Source: Saccharina japonica
Taxonomy: Eukaryota; Sar; Phaeophyceae; Laminariales; Laminariaceae
Assembly: GCA_008828725.1 (NCBI GenBank)
Contig: MEHQ01004074.1
Location: 550,485 to 614,484 of the forward strand
Direction of reading: 5' to 3'
Length of the DNA: 64,000 nt
Positions 24,056 to 35,400 of this stretch are shown piece after piece (positions within the stretch are counted from its first letter, which is position 1; each line of letters begins with the position of its first letter). The position numbers and the translations under genes were made by a program. The notes beneath the pieces are model-generated. The model had not been told where the DNA came from and searched no databases. It saw only the letters and a program-made list of their open reading frames with translations.

Positions 24056-24672
24056 CGTTAGCGTTAGCGTTAGCGTTAGCGTTAGCGTTAGCGTTAGCGT
24101 TAGCGTTAGCGTTAGCGTTAGCGTTAGCGTTAGCGTTAGCGTTAGCGTTAGCGTTAGCGTTAGCGTTAGCGTTAGCGTTAGCGTTAGCGTTAGCGTTAGC
24201 GTTAGCGTTAGCGTTAGCGTTAGCGTTAGCGTTAGCGTTAGCGTTAGCGTTAGCGTTAGCGTTAGCGTTAGCGTTAGCGTTAGCGTTAGCGTTAGCGTTA
24301 GCGTTAGCGTTAGCGTTAGCGTTAGCGTTAGCGTTAGCGTTAGCGTTAGCGTTAGCGTTAGCGTTAGCGTTAGCGTTAGCGTTAGCGTTAGCGTTAGCGT
24401 TAGCGTTAGCGTTAGCGTTAGCGTTAGCGTTAGCGTTAGCGTTAGCGTTAGCGTTAGCGTTAGCGTTAGCGTTAGCGTTAGCGTTAGCGTTAGCGTTAGC
24501 GTTAGCGTTAGCGTTAGCGTTAGCGTTAGCGTTAGCGTTAGCGTTAGCGTTAGCGTTAGCGTTAGCGTTAGCGTTAGCGTTAGCGTTAGCGTTAGCGTTA
24601 GCGTTAGCGTTAGCGTTAGCGTTAGCGTTAGCGTTAGCGTTAGCGTTAGCGTTAGCGTTAGCGTTAGCGTTA
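24052..24672. repeat. (GCGTTA)n satellite, about 100 pure units
   Basis: About 620 bp of unbroken GCGTTA hexamers. The sequence is one base-class away from telomere-type repeats but lacks the usual (T)TTAGGG unit. A 274-codon Ala-Leu frame through it is an artefact. Confidence 0.97.
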
Positions 24673-25455
24673 CGCTGTCGGCCTATACGCCTGTCGCTTT
24701 ATACGCTGTCGTCTATCTAAGCGCTGGTTCAGTAACGGCTGCTCGCGGTAACGTCTGTCGCTAACCGCCTGGTCGCGTCAACGCTGTCGCTATACGCTGG
24801 TTCGCTAACACGCTGTCGCTAAACGCTGAGTCGTGCTAGGACGCTGTCGCTAACGCTGTCGCTAACGCACTGTCGCTAAAACGCTGCTCGCTACGATCGA
24901 CGCTGTCGCAAACCGCTGTCTAACGCGCCAACGCTGTCTGTCGCAACGCTTGTCGCCAACGCTGTCTGCCAAATACGACGCTGTCATGCCAACGGCGTGT
25001 CGCCAACGCTGTCGCTCACCGCTAACGCTGCGCTAACGCTGACGCTAACGCTGACGCTAACGCTAACGCTAACGCTGACGCTAACGCTGACGCTAACGCT
25101 AACGCTAACGCTGACGCTAACGCTAACGCTAACGGTAACGCTGACGCTAACGCTGACGCTAACGCTAGACGCTAACGCTAACGCTAACGCTACGCTAACG
25201 CTGACGCTTACGCTGACGCTAACGCTGAGGCTAACGCTAACGCTACATGACTGACGCTACACGCAACGCAACGCTAACGCTAACGCATAACGCTAACGCT
25301 AACGCTAAGCCAACACTAACGCTAACGCCATAATGCTAACGCTAAAGCCAACGCTAACGCCTAACGCTAACGCTAACGCTAACGCTAACGCTAACGCTAA
25401 CGCTAACGCTAACGCTAACGCTAACGCTAACGCTAACGCTAACGCTAACGCTAAC
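24673..25455. repeat. Degenerate GCTAAC array with strand switch
   Basis: Degenerate CGCTGTCGCTAA units (24673-25010) are followed by GCTAAC/GCTGAC hexamers up to 25455. The array changes strand sense relative to 24052-24672 at about 24670, as expected for a palindromic join. Confidence 0.9.
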
Positions 25456-26432
25456 GTCCGCGATTGGTTTGTGTATGTTACCATTAACATTAAACCGTCA
25501 TTTCCACCCATCCACATCCAGCACACCCAGTGTCCGCGCTTATACTCCATCCTATTGTAGAGAGATACCAGCTCTTCCATCACAACACTACGAGACAGGT
25601 AAAAAAACACATGGCATGCAAAACGTACGGGGTACGAAAATCAGGACATACGTAAAGCCAAAACACCCTACGTAATGACAACTCGAAACTTCGTATATAG
25701 GTCATGGCTTCACCTGGTCTCCGTCTGGAATTCTGGCATCCTGATCCAGGGCCATAGACGCCAGCTCTTGCTCCGTCACCGCTACCTACCCACCCAAAAC
25801 CCAGCGATAAGCAAACCATAACCCAACCATAACCCAGCAATAAGCCAGCGAAAGACCAGCGATTGGCCAACCATATTCCAGCGATGATCCAGCAAAAAAA
25901 ACAGCGATTGGCCAACCATATTCCCGCGATGATCATCCAGCGANTCGCTGGATGATCATCGCGGGAATATGGTTGGCCAATCGCTGTTTTTTTTGCTGGA
26001 TCATCGCTGGAATATGGTTGGCCAATCGCTGGTCTTTCGCTGGCTTATTGCTGGGTTATGGTTGGGTTATGGTTTGCTTATCGCTGGGTTTTGGGTGGGT
26101 AGGTAGCGGTGACGGAGCAAGAGCTGGCGTCTATGGCCCTGGATCAGGATGCCAGAATTCCAGACGGAGACCAGGTGAAGCCATGACCTATATACGAAGT
26201 TTCGAGTTGTCATTACGTAGGGTGTTTTGGCTTTACGTATGTCCTGATTTTCGTACCCCGTACGTTTTGCATGCCATGTGTTTTTTTACCTGTCTCGTAG
26301 TGTTGTGATGGAAGAGCTGGTATCTCTCTACAATAGGATGGAGTATAAGCGCGGACACTGGGTGTGCTGGATGTGGATGGGTGGAAATGACGGTTTAATG
26401 TTAATGGTAACATACACAAACCAATCGCGGAC
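25456..26432. repeat. Perfect palindrome centred on single N at 25944
   Basis: 25456-25943 and 25945-26432 are exact reverse complements with only an N between. Both are the distal ~488 bp of arm C/C'. Two contigs ending at the same base on opposite strands is the mark of a scaffold join and not of a natural palindrome. Confidence 0.9.
26103..26174 (+). CDS. TMCO4-like: DUF726 hydrolase exon 2
   Basis: 24 codons, phase 0/0, acceptor GGTAG|GTA and donor CAG|GTGAAG. It encodes VAVTEQELASMALDQ followed by DARIPDGDQ. In family members a short acidic helix follows the conserved Trp-containing segment at the end of the previous exon, and this fits it. The assignment rests on phase, splice sites and position, since the peptide alone is too short to be diagnostic. 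Confidence 0.6.
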
Positions 26433-29400
26433 GTTAGCGTTAGCGTTAGCGTTAGCGTTAGCGTTAGCGTTAGCGTTAGCGTTAGCGTTAGCGTTAGCGT
26501 TAGCGTTAGCGTTAGCGTTAGCGTTAGGCGTATAGCGTTGGCTTTAGCGTTAGCATTATGGCGTTAGCGTTAGTGTTGGCTTAGCGTTAGCGTTAGCGTT
26601 ATGGCGTTAGCGTTAGCGTTGCGTTGCGTGGGCTAGCGCAGCGTTGTAGCGTTAGCGTTAGCCTCAGCGTTAGCGTCAGCGTAAGCGTAGCGTTAGCGTC
26701 AGCGTTAGCGTTAGCGTTAGCGTACAGCGTTAGCGTCAGCGTTAGCGTTCAGCGTTAGCGTTAGCGTTAGCGTTAGCGTCAGCGTTAGCGTTAGCGTTAG
26801 CGTCAGCGTTAGCGTAGCGTTAGCGTTAGCGTTAGCGTCAGCGTTAGCGCAGCGTTAGCGTCAGCGTTAGTGGCGACAGCGTTGGCGACACGCGTTGGCT
26901 GACAGCCGTTGGCAGACAGCGTTGGCGACAAGCGTTGCGACAGCACAGCGTTGCGCAGCGTTGACAGCGTTAGCGACAGCCGTTAGCGACAAGCGTTTAG
27001 CGACAGTGCGTTAGCGACAGCGTTAGCGACAGCGTCTAGCACGACTCAGCGTTAGCGACAGCGTGTTAGCGATCAGCGTATAGGCGACAGCTGTTGACGC
27101 GGACAGCGTTAGCGACAGACGTTACCGCGAGCAGCCGTTACTGAACCAGCGCTTAGATAGACGACAGCGTATAAAGCGACAGGCGTATAGGCCGACAGCG
27201 TCAGCGTTAGCGACAGCGTTAGCGACAGCGTTAGCGACAGCGTTAGCGACAGCGTTAAACATATCGTTGGGGTTGGCGTTAGCGTTTCGATCTATCGAAT
27301 CGAGTCGAATCGAATCGAGTCGAACCGTTGATCTCCATGGCATCGCCTGGCGTATCCCCGTATGTTTTTGGCTGACACTGCTATTTTTCCGTTTATTGGT
27401 GTCGCATCGAATACACCCCATCAATATCAAGATATCCATCTCAACGTTAGGCTTTCTCCCTCCCGCCCTGATACCAGAAACTGTGCTGACGTGCTGACGC
27501 AATCTACCCACGGTCCTGACCCCCCCCTCAACTCCTCGATAACGCTTGCTTCGTGTGTGTTGTGTTGTTCTGTGCTGTGCTGTTATGTGCCAAACAGAAC
27601 AAGGAGGTATCGGTTTCGGGAAGATACTGGAAGGTGAGAGAGGGGGGGTATATACATGTCATGCATGGTCGTAGTTGTATGACCACAGCCCCTCGCATCC
27701 CTATGTACGGTGCCGGGACGGAGCACGTCGGGGTTTTCACCTACCAGGCAGACATTGCTTATTGCACCAGGGGGGGTACTCTTTCGTTGTTGCTTGCCTT
27801 AGTCATTCGACAATTTGACCACGCATCCCTTTCGAGATGGAGCACCAGCTTTTTTTCTTTTATTTTTTCTTCTCTTTCACGCAGCTGGATTGCTAGCAGG
27901 GTAGGTCGTGCCTGTTGTATATGGCATTGCATTGTCTGCTCTGCTTACTGCATTGCAGCGTAGTATCTCTGTGTCGTAGTTTTGTGACCACATAACTGGT
28001 ACGATCTCTCTAGGATGAAGAATCGGCACAGACACTGGGTGTGCTGGATGTCGACGGGTAGAAAATACGGCGTAATGTGAAGAACACACACCAGGGGGGT
28101 GACACTTGTATGCATATCATACTCACCACCACCGTCTCATTTGGAGCCTGTACTCGTGGAATTTTGTCCCGAAATATAATGCCCGTTGGGAACATAATAT
28201 GAATGTTGAACGGTGCTTATACTCCCGGTCGTAGTGGTGTGGATATGGTGTGAGCTGGAAAAAAACAAAAGTGTAGGAATTGTAAGTATACAGGAACACG
28301 TGTATTCGTAGGAATGCGTGTGGGAATGTGCTTCAGGAGTTGTATATAGGAACACGTGTAAGAATTGATGTATTGATTTGCAATTTACGTGTTCGTATAA
28401 GGAATACGTGTACTAAAAAATAAAATAAAATAAAATGCAGGAACACGTGTGATAAATTTCGTGTGGGTTGTTGCCCTGTTGCTGTACAGTACAGGACCCC
28501 TGATAAGAAAACGAGCAATAAGAAATGCAGGCTGAGATTTGAAGGGAATTAAGGAATTCGGGAGCCGTCATGCTGAAGTAAGTGTAGAACGCACCCATTA
28601 TCAAATAAGAAACCCAGCCTGGATCAGATTTCCTGTTTCGTACTATTAATAGGTGTCCTGCACTAACTGTAGTCTGTATGCCTGTACCTGCGGTATTCCA
28701 TGGTGTGCCTCTTGACCGCAGGCTCGAGAGTATTTTCCGTGTGTTGTACCAGGTATTAAACTTGTCTGGTTATGAATATGTAGTGTAGATTGTTATACGC
28801 ACACGCTGGATGGATATTGTCTGTATTTTTTCCATGGCTTCCATCTTGCTACTCTGTTTCATTTATGTATATTAAAAAAAAATAAAAAACAACAGCTGTG
28901 AGATCGAGGGTTTCGTCGAAACTCATCTTCGCTACGTAGCTGAGTGTAATACTTCGATCGTTTAATGCTTTGTTTACTATACGGTACATTGTTACTTTTT
29001 CCACGACTTTAGCTTGTTGTTTTTTTATTGTGTTTGATGTTTTGCTTGCAATGCGGTACAATATGCTCTGCTCTTGACGAATTTCTGCGCTCGCGCCCAG
29101 CGCGTCTTTAGGTTCCTCATTTTGTTTTTCTTGTTTCCTCATCCCCCCCCTCCATGCGTACGCTCCAATTGGGCATCCTACCCCCCCCCCCCCCCCCCCC
29201 CCCGCCTCGTTTTTTCTCCTTATTTTCGTACTTGTCTTTTCGTGTTGTTCCCTCTCTTGTTCCTTGAAGGTCGGAATGGCGGCGGCAGGTGGAGGCGTTT
29301 TGCTGTTTCTGAGTGGAGGGGTCGCGGCACCGTCCGTCACGGCGTCTCTGTCGGCCGTGGGGTACGTTGCGCAAACAAGAAAAAGCAAAATGATGTTCAT

Positions 29401-32400
29401 ACTGTATAATAATATTACGGGGGACCATGGAAAATAGGATCAAATATTGTTGGTAAAATTAGGGGAATATAAAGGTTTAGTGTATACCGTAGGTCCTATT
29501 TACTATGGTCCCCCGTATTAGGGTCGTTCTTATCGAGCAACTTTTTCTCAAAATTTCCAAATAAATTTTCCAAAAAAACAGGAAAATCAAGAAAAAACAG
29601 GATTTATTTGGAAATTTGGAATTTTTACAGAGGGCAAAATATTTGGAAGGCTTCGCATTCCAAAATTTGGATTTTTTTTTTTTGGAAAATATGGAAGTCC
29701 TAAAAATTGCGCGAAAACATTATTTGGAAATTTTGGAAAAACGTTGCTCGATAAGAACGACCCTTAAGCCGTATTACCAGGAGCTAGTTTTTTCAGAACC
29801 CACGATGTACCCAAAGAACATATTTTCAGTGCCCCGTATTTTTACAGAGCATATTTGGCTTTGAGGACTGCTGTGTTCCTTCGTAATATTACGGGGGACC
29901 ATAGTAAATAGGACCAAATATTGTTGGTAAAAATAGGCAAATATATGGTTTTTTGTGTGTACCGTAGGTCCTATTTACTATGGACCCCGTGATAGTAGGA
30001 GATCGCGGCTCGTCCCCCTGGACCGGCCGCCTCCCTGCACTGAAACCAGTATATAAGGAGGGTTGCTTACCATTTATTCGAGAAAGTGGTTGATATACAC
30101 TGACTGTGTACGAAACGACTATAACTAACCCTAACCCTGAGCCAACCAGACAAGCCCTAACCCTAACCCTGGCCTAAGCCAATCAGACCAGCAACCCTAA
30201 CCCTGGCCCTAAGCCAATTAGACCAACCCCAACTCTGACCCTAAGCCAATCAGACCAACGCTAACTATGACCATAAGCCAATCAGACCAACCCACTTCTG
30301 GCCCTCAGCCAATCAGACCAGCCTTAACCCTAAGCCTTCAAGCCAATCAGACCAGCCCTAACCCTAACCCTAAGCCAACCAGACCAGCCCTAACTCTGGC
30401 CCTAAGCCAATTAGACCAGCCTTAACCCTAAGCCTTTAAGCCAATCGGAACAGCCCTAACTCTGAACCTAAGCCAATCATACCAAATCTCGAAAAAGCGG
30501 CAATCTCTACTGCAAACTATCGGCGAGATATTTCCAAAGTCATCATTTATCGTTGTTTTGTGTGTATCCACCCCCCTTGGGTGTGGAGAAACCCGGCTCA
30601 AACATTCGTCCCCCCAGGGGGTATGTTATCTTGATACAGCATACGGCTCGGGAATCCATCCTTCCAGGGCTATGTTAGCTTTACCACCCGTGTGATGCGG
30701 TAGTAGGGCCGAAAGAGACCCTTGACGCGCCTTAGAAGACCGCCTTCCTACACTAAAACTAGTATAATTAGGCCGAAAAAGGCCTTAACGCGCCGCGAAA
30801 AAAACGCCTCCCTACACTAGAGCTAGTATAGTAAGGCCGAAAGAGACCTTGGCGCGCAACAAAAAAACGCCTTGACACGCCTTAAAATACCGCATCCCTA
30901 CACTAAAAGCGAGTACAGTAAGGCCAAAAAAGGCCTTGACGCGCCCCAAAAAACGCCTCCCTACACTAACACTACTGTAGTATAGTAAGGCCAAAAGAGG
31001 GATTGATGCGCCCCAAAAGGCGGTCTGCTTATACCAAAACTAGTATAGCAAGGCCGCAAGAGGCCTTGACGCTCCGCAAAAAAACGCCTTCCTACAGTAA
31101 AACTACTGTATTGTAACGCCAAAAGAGGCCTTGATGTGCCCTTAGAGACAAGGCCTTCTCGTAAGCAGCACCTTTTTTTATTAATGACGGGACGAATGAA
31201 TGATACTGACGATCTGGCGATGAGGATGATGATAAAACGAACGATTATTACTATTAATAGGACGATCCAGCAACTATTTGACAATCAGGCGATGATGGCG
31301 ATCAACGAGGGCGGTGATCAATATGCGGTGGTGGCGATCATACGATGGTAACGATCGGATGCTGGCGACAGAGTCAAAACAATGGTGACGATCGAGCGAT
31401 GATGACGACCCCTTCCTCCCTCCCCTCGCCGTCCGCTCGCCTCACCTCCCTCATTTCCCTCCTCGCCTCCCATCGCGCCCCCCCGCCCCCCCCTCCAAAC
31501 CAATTCAGGTACGCAGCTGCTAACTCGGTGTCCTATGTTGCACCAACCTTAGGAGCGTGGTTGGGCTATACGTCTACCTCGGCCGCGGCTGCTGCAGCTT
31601 CTGCAGCGGCGGCGGCGACGGCGGCATCGACGAGTGCGGCGGCCGGAGCCGGAACAGTCGGCGCGTTTAGTGCCGTTTCGGGGGCGGCGGGCGCAGGCGT
31701 CGCCGGTTACAAGATGACGAGGAGGACCGCGGGGGTGAGTTTTTTTGGGGGGCGGTTCCGTCTGTTTTTGGTTGTTTTGGTTTGTTGTTGTTGTTGTTGT
31801 TGCTGTACTGGTTGTTTTGGTTGTGTACTTCGTATGCCGTCATATGTTTGGTTGTTTTGGTTGATGTTTTGGTTGTATTATTGGATGTATTCGGTTTTGG
31901 TCTAGTACCGTTTCGGGGGTGGTGGGCGGTTACGAAGTGACGAGGAGGGCCGCGGGGGTAAGTTGTTGTTGTTGTTGCAGTTTTGAAATGATAGATCATT
32001 AGGTGGGGATAGGCATTTTTTTCTTAAACAAACACTTGACCCGCAACAAGCGATACACCCTATATACATGTTTTGCCTTTTTGTCTACGTGTGCCTCGGT
32101 TGTGAACGCTCAGCGCGTGGTTTTTACCAGGTTTGATACCCGGATACCCTAAAAGTTTATTTGTACTTGGAAGTACCCACTACAAACTCGGGGAAAAAAA
32201 ATGCTGATATTCGTGCATACAAAACGAGTACTGTAATGCGGTTGTTTACGGGGGAGCCATAGTAAATAGGGGACTTGATGGGTGACACAAAAACCTACCA
32301 CAGGTATATATATTTTTCCTGTTTTTACATAAAAAATAACAATATTTGGTCATATTAACTACGCATGGTCCCCCGTATTACATACGTATCATAGATATTT

Positions 32401-35400
32401 TTAGTGATGCACTAAGCTCGACGTACATAACAATTATCCCACTATGCCCCAGAATATAAGGAACGATTTTATTTAATTTTAATGATAAAAATGTCCTTAT
32501 ATTTTGGAACATAATGGTGTATGCCTCTAATTTCAAGCAATGTGTCGCCATAACAGGGGAGTGCATCTAAAACATGCCACCAGGTACGTGACTACTACCT
32601 GCATTTCTTACCAGGTACCCTGGTAGTCCTGGTAGTCGACAACCACCCTTCAACATCGAAGGAATTTTCACTCATCACTCAATAACGAGCACCCAAAGAC
32701 CATCAATCGCTCTTCCGACCCATCAACAAGGCAACCAAAACCAATCGAGGACCGTTGTCACCAAGCCACTAAAAAGCTTACTGGTACGATCCGTTTAAGA
32801 ACCGCACCACTATGTAACCAAACAAACATTTGCAGTTTTTAAGTCTAATTTCAAGCAAAGTCTCCGCCCCAAAAGGGAGTCCGGTCTTAACCCCCTATAG
32901 TACTGCAGTACCGATGTGGGTACAAAACACTTGGAATTTGACTGAAATGTTTGTTTATGTACAGTGCAGTACTATTACGGAGGACCATAGTAAATAGGAC
33001 CAAATATTGTTAGTAAAATTTTGTAAATATATAGGTTTTTGGCTGTACCGTAGGTCCTATTTACTAGTATTTACTATGGTCCCCCGTTGTAAAAGGGTTA
33101 ACCCGGTTATGATGCCACTTCTTCGGCAATACGATGGTTGACGTACACTGACTGTTCACGAGACGAAGAGGACTTTACCTTATATCTATACAATGGTTGA
33201 TTGCCTTGGCGTTAGGGTTAAGGGATAGGGTTACGAGGCTATCTTCGTATGTTTTTCATACATGGTACGTACAGAGCAGTAGTACCGTATACGTAGGACA
33301 CTACTGTATACCACACCCCCTCGGACGAATTTAAACGCTGATTTGCTCGACGACCGGTCGAGCGCTAACCCCGAGCGACCCGTCTATGGAAAGGTCTCGA
33401 CGAGATGCTCCGAAAGCCGCCTTTTTTTTTCGTTGTCTGTGCCCCCCTGGTTATGGAGAAAAGTGGCTTTGAAATTCACCCCAGGGGGTGTGATATACAC
33501 TTGTATATGTTATATGCGGTAGTGACCCTTAACGATGGCGTCGAATAGGCGGTATTCAGCCCCCCAAGCAACAAATATCGATAATCAATCAGCCAGCAAG
33601 CGATCACAATGAACCATCAATACGCAAAAAACTGTCAAGAAACCACCAAGGAACCACCAATAAACCAAGCTCTAACTTGTCCATATATAACCGCGCGCGC
33701 AGGTCCAGGAGTTCCACTTCCTCCCCCTGCATTCGAAGTGGCCGCTTGATGCTCCCGAGTCGATGTTCGAAGGGGCCTCGGAGCCGGGCCTTCCGGTCTT
33801 CATCTGCATTCCTGGGTGGCACGAGCCCGGGCACGACCCAAGGTGAGCGGAGGAGGCTTTTCGCAACGTTTCACACCTCGCACATACCACGATCTACTAC
33901 TAGATCATCTAGATCCTCGGGCAGATCATGATCTATCTATCTACAGATCATCTGGATCCTAACTATCCTGCCGTTATGATATTTTGTGCAGGACCTGTAC
34001 GGTGCAGATCCAACCCCAGGAAACATCTTATATATATATCATGCAGATCTGTACGGATCCCACGCCAGAAACATGAGCCGCTGCTGTAGATATGATAGTA
34101 TATTTCTAAAAATTGAAAAACATTTGGGAGAGCGAGGAGTTCGTCGAAACTTATCTTTGCAACTTGTGTGTGATACTTCGATGGCGCGTATTATACAAGA
34201 TTCAAGAGTCTCTCTATATATATCTGCTTGGAAAGATGTACGTACTTCATGAAACTATACAAGACCAAGAAATTCCTATCTGCTTTTGAATGATCTATAG
34301 TAGTACATCGTGGAGTGGAATCTCGAGGATATATCGCTCCTACGTGTGAAACGATTCAAAACTTAACCGTCAGCTGCTGTGCTTCCTACCGGTATTTCGT
34401 AGGCACGTGTGGGGAGGCGTCGGCTACGCAAGCGCAGCAGCAGCAGCCGCAGCCACCACCGCCACCTCCACCGCCGCTGCCTCCGAGGCAACGCCGGGAA
34501 AACCTTATCCCTCGCCGAATACCGATGGCGGTAGCACAAGCGAAGCCCGTGTTTGCGCTACGAACATCGGTACCGACGGCGCGGCAGCAGCGGCAGCGAT
34601 GACGGCGGGAGGAACGGTTGCATCGGCAGGGACGGAAGCAGGAGGAGGGGAGGGAGGAGGAGGGGGGGCAGGGGAAGGCGGAGAGGGAGGAGAGGGGGGA
34701 GAGGCAGGAGCATCAGGGGGAGGGGGGAGAGCGACGACGACGACAGCACCGGACTCTGGGACGGGCCGTTGGTATTCCGGAGAAGGGGCTGAGGTGGGCG
34801 GCGCGATGTCTCGCTGGTTCTCCGCCGCGCGCGAGACTCTCGTGACCGTCTCTGGCGGCGACGGGACTGTCAGCGACGGGACTGTCAGCAACGGAACCAC
34901 CGGAAACGGGACTGTCCGGGATCAACCAGTGGGGCCGCCGTTGCAGCCCACCCTGCCACCGCTTCACCCCGTGCAATCTATCAAGAACCAAGCTATTAAT
35001 AAAAGAGGACCCGGAACGGACCGGCGTGCTGGGGGATGTTCGAGGGGGGGGGGGGGGGGGGGAGAGAAGGGGGGGGGAAAAAGTACGGGGGGGGGGGGCC
35101 ACTCGGGCGAAGCGAGGAGGGAGAAAGGTACGGTGGAGGGGGCGACCTAGGCGAAGGCCAGGACCCGTGCGCCAGCGGGAGTGGGGGACGTTGGCGGAGC
35201 GGCGCGCGGAACGGCGCGCGGAACGGCGCGCGAAGCGGCGCGCGAAGCGGCTCGTACAACGATTCGCGGAACGGCTCGGGAAGCGATCCGGTTACGCCGC
35301 CGCTGCTGCTCGCCGCTCCGGCGCCGGCTATGGTGTGCTCTTTTGTAGACCTCGGCGCCGGGATGCAATGTCGCGATAACAGCAGCCGCAGCAACAGCAG

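Larger units (their letters stand above)
16971..25943. other. N-bounded contig, probably placed in reverse
   Basis: An 8,973-bp piece lies between single Ns at 16970 and 25944. Every recognisable exon of the hydrolase gene in it that is not an arm copy reads on minus (22770-21700, 20466-20395, 17134-17043), while the rest of the gene reads on plus. Its left 3.65 kb (16971-20624) is the reverse complement of 25945-29433, apart from repeat-length and homopolymer differences. The simplest reading is an inverted contig whose end overlaps the next contig. Confidence 0.75.

Noticed and set aside
23896-24720. 274-codon Ala-Leu open frame on +
   Set aside because: It is a translation of the (GCGTTA)n satellite. 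All six frames of a stop-free hexamer stay open, and nothing supports a protein.
16971-29433. Natural giant palindrome or selfish inverted-repeat element
   Set aside because: Exact arm ends fall at single-N scaffold joins, and the exon order becomes consistent only after reversing the block. A scaffolding error explains more than a biological palindrome.
30120-30490. Chromosome end (CCCTAA repeats)
   Set aside because: The CCCTAA units are interrupted by AGCCAATCAGACCA and are flanked by gene exons on the right, so this is an interstitial satellite.
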